From: Lachnospiraceae bacterium
GTDB taxonomy: Bacteria; Bacillota_A; Clostridia; Lachnospirales; Lachnospiraceae
Length of the DNA: 64,000 bases
NCBI GenBank assembly: GCA_024690425.1
Contig: JAILCT010000043.1
Coordinates: forward strand, 1-64,000
Direction: 5' to 3'
Shown here: positions 16,705 to 25,331 of the stretch, piece after piece
Numbering within the stretch: the stretch's first letter is position 1
Layout: each line of letters begins with the position of its first letter
Program-made: the position numbers and the translations under genes
Notes under the pieces: generated by a model
What the model saw: the letters and a program-made list of their open reading frames with translations, nothing else
The model's database searches: none
What the model was told of the DNA's origin: nothing

Positions 16705-17859
16705 TCATGGGATCATAAGGTCCGTAACCCTCTGAATCAGTTCGTTAAGGTGTTCTTTTGAATGCTTTATACGTTTCCTTCCCAGCTCGTTGTCGACATC
16801 CTGGTTCAGGGATATGATGTGTAGGAAGCGGATATATGCAAGAAGCATTATCTTATCCTTAATCTCTTTAAGCTTCTCTTCATCCGTACCCTTGAAGTAG
16901 TCTCTTATTATCCCATCCCACATATGGGCACACACTTCTTTTTTTATCCCGAGGAATTTAAGAGAATTATCCTCCTCGTCTTCCTCGAAAGCCATGTATG
17001 TTACATACAACCCCTGGAGGTCAAAGATCGGCTGGCCTGTGCTCAATGTATCCATGTCAATAAGCATTGGCTCATTGTCGGACATCATCACATTCTTCAT
17101 ATGGAAGTCTCCGTGAACCACATGCAGGTCATCCGGAAGTGCTTCTATTAGCCCTCTGCATCTATCGGCCATGTCATCGCCTATAAGTCCCCGGATCGTT
17201 TCAAGGTATTCGACGAAATGATCTCTTGCATACGGCAGTGTTCCCGGATCCATCACAGTCCCGTGGACTTCCCTCATGAAATCCGTAAAGGTTGCAATGG
17301 TCTCATCTATCCTGTCCGGTTCATCTATGATCATATCGTTGAAGCTTTTTGACTTTAACAGTTCAAATACAGACCCGTATGCCCCGCCCGATCTGACGAT
17401 ATCAAATGAAATGGCTGTCGGTATCCCCTTTACAAAAGCCATTCTTGCCATCTTCTTCTCATTTTCGATCATCCCGATGGCATCGGGAGAATCATACATC
17501 TTAACTATCGTATCTTCATCAATTCGATAAACGGTCCCGTAAAACCCCTTTCCGATAACTTCACATCCATCAAGCGAGATCTCTCTTGGCTTTTTTCTTA
17601 CATCAAGCAGCTCGGTAAATCCGGTAGTATCAAAAATCTCATATATTTCAGGGGACAGATCGGTAACTGAGAATTTACCTTTCGCGGCCTTACGGGCCTT
17701 CATCAGGACCCTGAGACCGGCACTGGATATATACGCAAGATCCGAAGCGTCGATCACGATATCTTCTCCGGGATCTGTATTTACAAGGCTTAACAGCTTC
17801 TCCTCCCACTCATGTGCATTATTCGAATCTATCCTTCCATCGATTTTATATATCATCAT
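16705..17859 (-). CDS. STAS domain fused to an aminoglycoside-phosphotransferase-fold kinase
   Basis: Residues 1-100 are a STAS (anti-sigma-factor-antagonist) domain: 'IVIDASDLAYISSAGLRVLM' holds the usual Ser-Ala/Gly phosphorylation or contact site near residue 46. Residues from about 100 form a small kinase fold: a nucleotide loop 'VIGKGFYGTVYRIDED' with 'IVKMYD', the catalytic 'HVVHGDFHMKNVM' (HGDxHxxN) near 255, and the metal-binding 'MLIDMDTLSTG'. The kinase part resembles the TIGR02172/APH family that phosphorylates small molecules. The combination suggests a signal-regulated kinase; substrate and partner are unknown. Two ATGs overlap at 17859 and 17856 behind GGAGGA; the second has the better spacing. 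The nucleoside ABC permease ends 15 bases upstream. Confidence 0.85.
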   Translation of the reverse strand: MMIYKIDGRIDSNNAHEWEEKLLSLVNTDPGEDIVIDASDLAYISSAGLRVLMKARKAAKGKFSVTDLSPEIYEIFDTTGFTELLDVRKKPREISLDGCEVIGKGFYGTVYRIDEDTIVKMYDSPDAIGMIENEKKMARMAFVKGIPTAISFDIVRSGGAYGSVFELLKSKSFNDMIIDEPDRIDETIATFTDFMREVHGTVMDPGTLPYARDHFVEYLETIRGLIGDDMADRCRGLIEALPDDLHVVHGDFHMKNVMMSDNEPMLIDMDTLSTGQPIFDLQGLYVTYMAFEEDEEDNSLKFLGIKKEVCAHMWDGIIRDYFKGTDEEKLKEIKDKIMLLAYIRFLHIISLNQDVDNELGRKRIKHSKEHLNELIQRVTDLMIP

Positions 17860-17874
17860 TCCTCCGGTACTAGT

Positions 17875-18819
17875 CTATTTAGCTCGAATATATGGCTTAC
17901 CGCTGGCTGCCGGTACACGGGATTTCCCTACAAAAAGGATAAGCACTATGACCGTAACAACATAAGGGATCATCGAAATAAGCTGCATATTGGCCAATGC
18001 CGATCCTCCCATTATTACCTTTAAGCCCGAGCAGAAACCGAATACAAGGCATCCGATAAGTGCCCCCTGCGGTCTGAACTTGCCGAATATAACGGCAGCA
18101 ATTGCGATAAAGCCCTGTCCTACTATCGATATGGGACGGAACTGTGTCGAGATCGCCATGGTCACGCAGGCTCCGCCAAGTCCCGATAAGAATCCCGAAA
18201 TACACACACAGGTGAAACGCATCTTTATAACATTAATACCCAATGTCTCGCAGGCTCCCGGGTGCTCACCGCATGCACGAAGGCGTAGCCCGAACCTTGT
18301 CTTATAGAATACGAACCATACAATAAACGTTGCTGCGAATACAAGATATGTGGACGCAAAATTGGCAAAAACGTTATCCATAAAGCGTCCGAAAACGGTT
18401 GATGTATCAAACACACCCCTGAACAGCCTGGGGATCTTCATGCTTGCCTCAAGAGGTATTGTATCTGTTGAATCAAACATTACCCTGGCAATCATTATAA
18501 CGATACCCGGTCCCAGCATGTTTATAGCCGTACCTGCTATGGTCTGGTCCGCTCCGAGATTAACGGTTGCAACAGCATGAAGCATACCGAAAAACGCACC
18601 GGCTAATCCGCCGCATATGAACCCGATCCATGGGTTCCCTGTATAATAGGCAACAACCGTTCCGGTAAATGCACCGGCTGTCATCATTCCTTCTATACCG
18701 ATATTGATAACTCCCGATACTTCAGAAAAGCAGGATCCGAGCGCCGCATAAAGAAGAGGTGTTGTGTAGATGAGCGTCGCATATAAAACGACACCTAAGC
18801 TGTTTACAAATCCTGTCAT
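17875..18819 (-). CDS. nupQ: Nucleoside ABC transporter permease (NupQ/YufQ type)
   Basis: This is a 314-residue branched-chain-permease-fold membrane protein with about eight to nine hydrophobic helices. Family signatures are 'YAALGSCFSEVSGVINIGIE', 'GMMTAGAFTGTVVAYYTGNP', 'ADQTIAGTAINMLGPGI' and the EAA-like loop 'TRFGLRLRACGEHPGACETL'. It is the smaller of two permeases in the BMP-family importer. Its ATG overlaps the stop of the other permease gene by four bases (ATGA). With the ATPase and lipoprotein it should import purine nucleosides or related compounds. Confidence 0.93.
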   Translation of the reverse strand: MTGFVNSLGVVLYATLIYTTPLLYAALGSCFSEVSGVINIGIEGMMTAGAFTGTVVAYYTGNPWIGFICGGLAGAFFGMLHAVATVNLGADQTIAGTAINMLGPGIVIMIARVMFDSTDTIPLEASMKIPRLFRGVFDTSTVFGRFMDNVFANFASTYLVFAATFIVWFVFYKTRFGLRLRACGEHPGACETLGINVIKMRFTCVCISGFLSGLGGACVTMAISTQFRPISIVGQGFIAIAAVIFGKFRPQGALIGCLVFGFCSGLKVIMGGSALANMQLISMIPYVVTVIVLILFVGKSRVPAASGKPYIRAK

Positions 18820-19925
18820 TTCGCATCACCTCCCGCAATCCTGTCGCTTTTCTTTTTTCTCATGCTTATACGGCCCAGATTCACAAAGATGACCGAAATA
18901 GCTATAAAGAATACCACTGTACCTACGATCACATTTATAAGCTGAGTCGGTGCACCTACCAGGTTCAGCTTGCTTCCGCCATACATAAGAGCTCCGTAAA
19001 AGATTCCGGCTGCAAAAACACCGAAGGGATTGGAGCAGCCTATCAGTGCCACAACAATACCGGCAAAGCCGAATCCCTCCTGCGATGAGAATATCGATAT
19101 ACGGCTTCCCATACCCATAAGCTGAAGAGCACCAGCAAGTCCGCCAAGTCCACCTGATATGGCAAGAGTAATAAGTATCGAATTATTTACATTGATCCCG
19201 CCGTAATCGGCAGCATATCTGTTGAACCCGACTGCCTTCAGCCTGTATCCGAGAGTAGTCTTTTCGATAACATGGTATACAAGGAACATCATGGCTATGG
19301 CAACAAGGATACCCCAGTTGGCAGTCGGCGCAAGCCCCAGATTTCCGATCAGATCAGCAGGCAAAAGGGTACTTGCATTAACGGATATGTTCTCGGTCGC
19401 CTCTGCTGTACCTGTTGAATGTATTCCGGGAAGACCGGCAATAAAATTCGACAGATAGAAGGCGATCCAGTTGAACATGATCATACTCAGGACCTCATTG
19501 ATACCCCAGACAGTCTTAAGAAGCCCGACTATGATACCCCATACCGCACCTGCAAGCATCGCCGCAATGAAGCAAAAAGGTATAAGTATCACCTTGGGAA
19601 GACCTCCGCACAGGATACCCACACATGCAGCTGCCATGGATCCGGCAACGAACTGACCTTCCGCACCTATATTGAAAACACCGGTCTTAAATGAGAAAGC
19701 CACCGAAAGGCCGGTCATTATATAGGGAATGGAATAAACGATCACGTATGATATCCCCTTAAGCGAAGTTACACTGCTTATCAGGCGTCCGTAGGCAGCT
19801 CCCGCAGACAGGCCCATGATCATAAGAAATACCGCTCCGAAAAGAAATCCCAGCAATATTGACAGCAGGATATGTATGACCCGGTTATATGCTACAAGAT
19901 CCCAAAAACTCCCTTTTTTTGTCAT
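18816..19925 (-). CDS. nupP: Nucleoside ABC transporter permease (NupP/YufP type)
   Basis: This is a 369-residue integral membrane permease. The core signature 'VFNIGAEGQFVAGSMAAACV' and the loop 'EKTTLGYRLKAVGFNRYAADY' mark it as the larger permease of BMP-family importers; about ten hydrophobic helices are visible. It overlaps the ATPase gene by four bases at its start and the second permease by four bases at its end, so the three membrane-complex genes are translationally coupled. Confidence 0.94.
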   Translation of the reverse strand: MTKKGSFWDLVAYNRVIHILLSILLGFLFGAVFLMIMGLSAGAAYGRLISSVTSLKGISYVIVYSIPYIMTGLSVAFSFKTGVFNIGAEGQFVAGSMAAACVGILCGGLPKVILIPFCFIAAMLAGAVWGIIVGLLKTVWGINEVLSMIMFNWIAFYLSNFIAGLPGIHSTGTAEATENISVNASTLLPADLIGNLGLAPTANWGILVAIAMMFLVYHVIEKTTLGYRLKAVGFNRYAADYGGINVNNSILITLAISGGLGGLAGALQLMGMGSRISIFSSQEGFGFAGIVVALIGCSNPFGVFAAGIFYGALMYGGSKLNLVGAPTQLINVIVGTVVFFIAISVIFVNLGRISMRKKKSDRIAGGDAK

Positions 19926-21460
19926 TTTGCCTTTCCTCCCGCCATCATAAGTCCAAGTGTGTTCTCATCAGCTTCGTTGCCCGGGATGGAATCTACGATC
20001 CTGCCGTCAAATATGACGTCGATCACATCGGACAGGCCCATGATCTCATCCAGTTCAAAGCTCACCAGAAGGACCGCCTTACCCTTGTTACGCTGATTCA
20101 CCAGATATTTATGTACATATTCGATAGCACCTACATCAAGACCTCTGGTCGGATTTACGGCTATCAGCAGATCCTTGTCATTTTGAACTTCACGCGCGAT
20201 TATGACCTTCTGCTGATTTCCTCCCGACAATGTGCCTGCCGGACGCTTGGCACTTTTGGAGGGACGTATATCAAATTTATTGATCGATGTGGTTGCATAC
20301 TTTGTTATGGAATCTCTCTGCAGAATATGCTTGAGTGAAAAGGGCTCCTTATCATAATTCTGAAGTATGAGATTATCCTCAACTGTAAACAGGGAAACAA
20401 GTCCATGCTTCTGCCGGTCGGCCGGTATGGATGAAACACCGTGATCAAATCCGAACTTGGGCGGCTTGTTGAAAACATCGGTACCGTTTACGAGCACCTG
20501 TCCGGTGGTACCTTTACGCAGGCCCGTGATCACTTCCACAAGTTCCGTCTGTCCGTTACCGTCGATGCCTGCTATACCTACTATCTCACCTCTTCTTACC
20601 TGAAGGTTCAGGCCCTTTACTATTTCGATCCCCCTGTAGTCATTACAGTGCAGATCCTTAACATCCAGTACGACTTCTCCAGGTTCCTTCTCGGGTTTAT
20701 CCACCTTGAAGGCGACCTTGCGTCCCACCATCATGGAAGCCATCTCATTTTCGTCAACCTTCTCCACGTCCACGGTATCTATATACTTACCTGCACGGAT
20801 TATCGTGCAGAAATCCGCTGACTGTTTGATCTCTTTAAGCTTATGGCTTATGAGTATGATACTCTTGCCGTCCTTAACAAGGCCTTCCATAATGGTTATA
20901 AGCTCTTCTATCTCCTGGGGAGTAAGCGAAGCGGTAGGCTCATCCAGTATAAGTATGTCCGCTCCCCTGTACAGGGCCTTAAGGATCTCCACGCGCTGCT
21001 GCATTCCCACAGAAATATCCTCTATCCTGGCATCGGGATCTATAGCCATCCCGTAACGCTGTGATATTTCTATAACATTTTTCCTTGCAGCCGCCATATC
21101 AAGCTTTATATTCTTCGTGGGTTCGGTTCCCAGAACGATATTTTCGGTGACCGTAAACGGCTGTATGAGCATAAAATGCTGATGTACCATACCGATACCC
21201 GCATCTATGGCATCCTTGGGACTGTTCATCTCTATTTTCTTACCGTTTATCAGGATATCGCCGGAAGTCGGCTTCAAAAGACCATAGAGCTGGTTCATAA
21301 GTGTTGACTTACCTGCTCCGTTCTCACCGAGAATTGCATGGATCTCACCCTTGTGAACAGTGAGATTGATACCGTCATTGGCTACAAAATCCCCGAATTT
21401 CTTCACGATATTGCGCATCTCTATGACGGGTGTATTCATATCCACATATTGCTTAGCCAC
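19922..21460 (-). CDS. nupO: Nucleoside ABC transporter ATP-binding protein (double ATPase, NupO/YufO type)
   Basis: The 512 residues contain two ABC ATPase halves. The first has Walker A 'ILGENGAGKSTLMNQLYG', signature 'ISVGMQQRVEILKALYRGAD' and Walker B 'ILILDEPTASLT'. The second has a degenerate Walker A 'IAGIDGNGQTELVEVITG', signature 'LSGGNQQKVIIAREVQND' and 'LLIAVNPTRGLDVGAIEYVH', as usual for sugar/nucleoside importers in which the second site is inactive. Translation probably begins at GTG 21460 behind AGGGGGTAATTCCA. A hairpin separates it from the lipoprotein gene upstream, which would lower its expression relative to the binding protein. Confidence 0.95.
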   Translation of the reverse strand: MAKQYVDMNTPVIEMRNIVKKFGDFVANDGINLTVHKGEIHAILGENGAGKSTLMNQLYGLLKPTSGDILINGKKIEMNSPKDAIDAGIGMVHQHFMLIQPFTVTENIVLGTEPTKNIKLDMAAARKNVIEISQRYGMAIDPDARIEDISVGMQQRVEILKALYRGADILILDEPTASLTPQEIEELITIMEGLVKDGKSIILISHKLKEIKQSADFCTIIRAGKYIDTVDVEKVDENEMASMMVGRKVAFKVDKPEKEPGEVVLDVKDLHCNDYRGIEIVKGLNLQVRRGEIVGIAGIDGNGQTELVEVITGLRKGTTGQVLVNGTDVFNKPPKFGFDHGVSSIPADRQKHGLVSLFTVEDNLILQNYDKEPFSLKHILQRDSITKYATTSINKFDIRPSKSAKRPAGTLSGGNQQKVIIAREVQNDKDLLIAVNPTRGLDVGAIEYVHKYLVNQRNKGKAVLLVSFELDEIMGLSDVIDVIFDGRIVDSIPGNEADENTLGLMMAGGKAK

Positions 21461-21482
21461 TGGAATTACCCCCTATTAATAA

Positions 21483-21513
21483 TGCATCCGCTCCCATTTA
21501 GAGAGCGGATGCA
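21483..21513 (-). terminator. Stem-loop between lipoprotein gene and ABC ATPase gene
   Basis: A perfect 11-bp stem (21483-21493 with 21503-21513) has a 9-base loop and is followed on the minus strand by TTATTAATA. It is read after the BMP lipoprotein stop and before the ATPase. Such internal hairpins often act as partial terminators or 3'-end stabilisers, which would give more binding protein than transporter. Confidence 0.6.
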
Positions 21514-21528
21514 CGGATTTATCATGTC

Positions 21529-22542
21529 TTATTTAAGCTCAAACTGAGGGCAGTCTGCCACAGAGGTAGGAACTGTCTTCTTACCGTCTATGATATCCTT
21601 CTTGGCTGCTTCAACCTTCTCAAGTACATCAGCAGGGATGTGATCACGGGTAGGAGCAAGGTCTACACCACCGTTTGAAAGGTCATACTTATGTTCACCG
21701 GCTGTAAATGTACCGTCCTTAACTGCCTTGGAGATATCCTGTGAAGCGACATCAACACGCTTCATAGCGGATGTGATCACATGGTCGGGAGCAAGGTTTG
21801 ACTGGTCGGTATCAACACCGATAGCCCAGATACCTTCTTCGTTACAAGCCTCGATAACGCCCATTCCCGTACCGCCGGCTGCATGATAGATTACATCTGC
21901 GCCATTGGTGATCATGTTCTTGGCTGCTGTTGATCCGCCTGCGGAATCACCGAAGTTGTTGGCATTATACTGGAGAACCGTAGCATCGGGACAAGCTTCA
22001 AGAACACCTGTGATATAACCTATACCAAAGAGATTCATTGTATCGCTGACCATACCCTGTACATAACCTACTGTCTTGGTCTCTGTAACGGAACCTGCGA
22101 CAAGACCTACAAGATAAGATGCCTGCTCCTGTGCGAACATAAGGCACGCAACATTGGGAAGATCGATGCTGGCGTCATCGATTATCGCAAACTTCTGATC
22201 AGGATTTGCTTCTGCTGCTGCCTTTGTTGCATCGGCGAGCATATAACCTACGCAGATGATAAGATCATAGCCTTCATCCATGAATGTGTTTATGTTTGTC
22301 TGATAGTCAGCGTCTGTCTTGCTCTCAAGATAACTAACCTCGAAAGAAGGATCTTCTGCTGCCAGGGCCTGCAGGCCTTCCCAGGATGTCTGGTTAAATG
22401 ACTTGTCATTAACGCCACCTACATCCGTAACCATACCGATCTTTACCTTCTTGCCGCCTCCTGCATTAGATGCTCCGCCTCCGCAGGCTGTAAGTGAAAG
22501 TACCATGGAGACTGTGAGAATAACTGTCAGTAACTTTTTCAT
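21529..22542 (-). CDS. nupN: BMP-family nucleoside-binding lipoprotein
   Basis: This is a substrate-binding lipoprotein of the Bmp/PnrA/TmpC family, 337 residues from ATG 22542 (ribosome site GGAGGAATTCAT). The signal peptide 'MKKLLTVILTVSMVLSLTAC' ends in a lipobox Cys, followed by a Gly-rich stretch. The family pattern is clear: 'KIGMVTDVGGVNDKSFNQTS', 'YDLIICVGYMLADATKAAAE', 'YVQGMVSDTMNLFGIGYITG' and 'NGADVIYHAAGGTGMGVIEA'. It binds the substrate outside the membrane and feeds the two permeases encoded downstream. Purine nucleosides are the usual ligand; the exact one cannot be read. Confidence 0.95.
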   Translation of the reverse strand: MKKLLTVILTVSMVLSLTACGGGASNAGGGKKVKIGMVTDVGGVNDKSFNQTSWEGLQALAAEDPSFEVSYLESKTDADYQTNINTFMDEGYDLIICVGYMLADATKAAAEANPDQKFAIIDDASIDLPNVACLMFAQEQASYLVGLVAGSVTETKTVGYVQGMVSDTMNLFGIGYITGVLEACPDATVLQYNANNFGDSAGGSTAAKNMITNGADVIYHAAGGTGMGVIEACNEEGIWAIGVDTDQSNLAPDHVITSAMKRVDVASQDISKAVKDGTFTAGEHKYDLSNGGVDLAPTRDHIPADVLEKVEAAKKDIIDGKKTVPTSVADCPQFELK

Positions 22543-22587
22543 ATGAATTCCTCCATCCATTTTGTATTCGATGTTTAATAAAACACC

Positions 22588-22616
22588 ATTATAATAATAA
22601 CACTAACGGATAAACA
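22588..22616 (-). promoter_or_regulatory. Likely promoter of the nucleoside ABC operon
   Basis: The minus strand has a perfect TATAAT (22593-22588), 17 bases after TGTTTA (22616-22611). It starts at the end of the terminator of the preceding gene and lies about 46 bases before the lipoprotein ATG. Confidence 0.6.
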
Positions 22617-22649
22617 AAACAAGCTCCCCCGATAATGGAGGAGCCTGTT
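22611..22649 (-). terminator. Rho-independent terminator after the HAD lipoprotein gene
   Basis: A 13-bp stem with two G-U pairs (22637-22649 with 22618-22630) and a 6-base loop is followed by TTTTGTTT on the minus strand. It ends the unit containing the HAD-phosphatase lipoprotein and insulates the nucleoside ABC operon. Confidence 0.85.
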
Positions 22650-22658
22650 ATCACTCTT

Positions 22659-24716
22659 CTATGATGCCTTCGAAAGTGGGGTGAAATCCAGTCTTACATA
22701 GTCAAATCTCGATCTGTATTCTTCAAATTCCTCTTCACTTATGCTCTCCCAGTCATCCTCCGTCGACCCGAAATTGACAAACCATGGATTATCCTTATCC
22801 TCATAGCCGTCCTTCTTAACACCCAGCTGGATCAAAAGGGTTGTCGAATTCGGCTCTATATCATATGACTGCCATTCACTGTCTTCCGCTCCGCCCGATC
22901 TCTCATTGCATATCATACCGTCTTTAAGGGCATAATACCTGTCCCTGCCTGAGCCCGACAGTACATGTTCCGGTTCTCTGTCTACCATTGTATAGATATC
23001 ATAAACAGTGCCTTTAAGATCACCTTCTGCGATCTCACCTATCAGCAGTTCATCTATTCCATCGTTATTAACATCGCAGTAGGCATATCCGACTGTATCC
23101 AGGCCATCACCGCCCGTGGCCACATTGATCGCATTGTATTCGGGGCTCATGTCCTCGCTTTCCAGCCTGTTTGAATCCCATTTCTCCTTTACGGCGGTTA
23201 CATATTTCTCAATGACATCCGAATACATGCCCTCTCCGTTACATCCGGCTCCGAAAACAAACTCTCCTTCAAGGGGCTTAAGGGTCTTTATAATGTCCTC
23301 TGCACCATCGTACAGGGCCTTATAGGTATCAGGCATATCCTCGGTATATTTGGTATAGTCATACTGGACATCGGAAGGATACTCGGCCACAACATCATAC
23401 AGGATATCGTCACCGTTCCTTATCTCTCCAAGCTTCTTATCCATTCCGCCCGCATAATCAGAAGGGTCCTTGTATGCATAAACCGAAAAAGCATGTCCGC
23501 CATATCCGGCATCCTTAGCTTCCATGTCATATACGATATATCCGTTCCTTCTGCTCTCGATCACATAAGTCCCGTCAAGTTCTTCAGGCATCGTGATATC
23601 AAATATCTCATTGTCCTTCTCACGATTAAGCGTAACATCATCCCCATAGATAGTAGCAAAGTCTTCGCACATTGATATGGTCTCAAATCCGTGTTCGTCG
23701 CAGAACCGGGCCAGCGGCTCCCATTTATCGTAATTGCCGTATTCTCTCTCATAATCGTCGCACAGAACCATATATGCCCTGCCTTCATACTCTTCATTGT
23801 TTACGGTATACTGTCCCATTGACAGATCACCCGTACTGTTACCGAAGCATAAAACGGGAACCTTGCCTATTTCAAGGGCAATCTCACTAACCTTATTCAT
23901 TTTAATGGTCTTGATTATAAGATCTCCTCCAAGGATCACATCATCATCTTCCGTGTACAGATATTCCAGCCCGTCAGTTTCTCCCTGACCTGTTGCGACC
24001 ATGCTATAGCTCATACCTATTACCCTGTTTTCGGGTATGGGAAGGACATCCTCTATAAGGGCCCGTACTACAGTCCTGTCAGATCCGCTGACTATATAGC
24101 AGGTAAAGTCATTCGCATCAAGATACTTTACAAGTGATACCATAGGTTTATAGAAGGCATCACCTCTTGTCAGATTATCAAAGCCCTCCGCCTTGCTCTT
24201 CATAAATTCTCTTGTATAATCCTTCAGCTCATCTATGGTCATTCCGGCATAAACCCTGCCTGCATATTCCGCATGTATCCTCTCGGAATTATCCGGCAGG
24301 CTTCCCGTCCTGATACCTTCCTCAAGTGCCGCAGCGAATTCCCTTATCTCTTCGTCCGCTTCATAATCCTCATCATACAGGGCCCTGTGGATGAACATCA
24401 TATATTCGAAATATGACGGATACAGTTCACCTATTATTGTTCCGTCAAGGTCGAACACGGCGATCCTGTCCTCGACCGGGATATAGCTCTCAGAGTCCTC
24501 ATCGGTCACCTTATTCACATATTCCGTTATCGATGATGCGGCTTTTGAATCCTCGGTCCAATACTCAAGCTGCGCCTTTTCCTCTTCATTTTCCTCTTTA
24601 TTTACCTCTTCGTTCTCATTATAGTTGATGTTGATATTGCCCGTGTCTGAGCAGCCTGTCAGCATGATGGCAATAAATACCGCCATAAGCATACCTGTTA
24701 AGTTTTTTTTCTTCAT
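22659..24716 (-). CDS. Lipoprotein with HAD-superfamily phosphatase domain and long C-terminal region
   Basis: This 685-residue protein begins with a lipoprotein signal ('MLMAVFIAIMLTGC', Cys near residue 22), then an acidic Asn/Glu linker. Residues about 80-390 are a phosphoserine-phosphatase-like HAD domain: motif I 'RIAVFDLDGTIIGE', motif II 'CYIVSGSDRTVV' and motif IV 'PVLCFGNSTGDLSM', with a helical cap between. The C-terminal 300 residues are not recognised, but contain an EF-hand-like calcium-binding loop 'DVNNDGIDELLIG' near 570 typical of FG-GAP/dockerin-like surface proteins. It should be an exported, membrane-anchored phosphatase; the substrate is unknown. It starts 27 bases after mobA but shows no link to cofactor synthesis. 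Confidence 0.85.
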   Translation of the reverse strand: MKKKNLTGMLMAVFIAIMLTGCSDTGNININYNENEEVNKEENEEEKAQLEYWTEDSKAASSITEYVNKVTDEDSESYIPVEDRIAVFDLDGTIIGELYPSYFEYMMFIHRALYDEDYEADEEIREFAAALEEGIRTGSLPDNSERIHAEYAGRVYAGMTIDELKDYTREFMKSKAEGFDNLTRGDAFYKPMVSLVKYLDANDFTCYIVSGSDRTVVRALIEDVLPIPENRVIGMSYSMVATGQGETDGLEYLYTEDDDVILGGDLIIKTIKMNKVSEIALEIGKVPVLCFGNSTGDLSMGQYTVNNEEYEGRAYMVLCDDYEREYGNYDKWEPLARFCDEHGFETISMCEDFATIYGDDVTLNREKDNEIFDITMPEELDGTYVIESRRNGYIVYDMEAKDAGYGGHAFSVYAYKDPSDYAGGMDKKLGEIRNGDDILYDVVAEYPSDVQYDYTKYTEDMPDTYKALYDGAEDIIKTLKPLEGEFVFGAGCNGEGMYSDVIEKYVTAVKEKWDSNRLESEDMSPEYNAINVATGGDGLDTVGYAYCDVNNDGIDELLIGEIAEGDLKGTVYDIYTMVDREPEHVLSGSGRDRYYALKDGMICNERSGGAEDSEWQSYDIEPNSTTLLIQLGVKKDGYEDKDNPWFVNFGSTEDDWESISEEEFEEYRSRFDYVRLDFTPLSKAS

Positions 24717-24743
24717 ACCTGTTCTTTATAACCTCCTTTGTTT

Positions 24744-25331
24744 TTAAACACTCATATCCTGCGGAGTATTTATATTTGCATATGATGCTTCACTCAGGGC
24801 ATCACAGTAGCCCGTATCAAGATTACACTCAGTCAGTTTCCTAAGCCTGTATTCCCCGTTTGAGGCAAGTCCCCTGACATAATCCAATATACCGGTCTCA
24901 TAGATGCCGGCAAGCGGCTGGATACGCGCATCCTTTGTCCTGACGAAGAACAGATCCTGTCCCCTATAGGAACTGCACACATGCCTTATCTCTTCCCTAT
25001 TGTATTTTATCATATCACAGGCCAGGAGTAAAAGAGCATCTGCCCCATCATCACCTGCCTTTTTAAGAGCAGCGATCAGTCCGCCCATGGGGCCTATATC
25101 ATCATACTCGTCGGTAATGCTTATCCAGCCGTTTCGATATCTCTCCTGATCCTTTCTGACCGATAAGTATCTTCTGAATATGACCTCATCGTAACAGGCG
25201 TCAACCTCATCGCATATATGCTCAAGAAAAGTGCGGCTCTCCCCGGGAATGACAATGTCCTCTTTGGGACTGCCCATCCTCTCTGATCTTCCGCCTATAA
25301 GTACAGCTGCCGCGATTTTATAATCTCTCAT
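24744..25331 (-). CDS. mobA: Molybdenum cofactor guanylyltransferase MobA
   Basis: MobA attaches GMP to molybdopterin, giving the guanine-dinucleotide form (MGD) used by formate dehydrogenases of the DMSO-reductase family. About 195 residues. Signatures are 'AAAVLIGGRSERMGSPKED' at the N-terminus, 'DEYDDIGPMGGLIAALK' and the metal-binding 'ALLLLACDMIKYNREEI'. I place the start at ATG 25331; a GTG five codons earlier is also in frame. Either start lies inside the end of the MobB-MoaC gene, so the two are translationally coupled. It is the last gene of the cofactor cluster. Confidence 0.92.
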   Translation of the reverse strand: MRDYKIAAAVLIGGRSERMGSPKEDIVIPGESRTFLEHICDEVDACYDEVIFRRYLSVRKDQERYRNGWISITDEYDDIGPMGGLIAALKKAGDDGADALLLLACDMIKYNREEIRHVCSSYRGQDLFFVRTKDARIQPLAGIYETGILDYVRGLASNGEYRLRKLTECNLDTGYCDALSEASYANINTPQDMSV

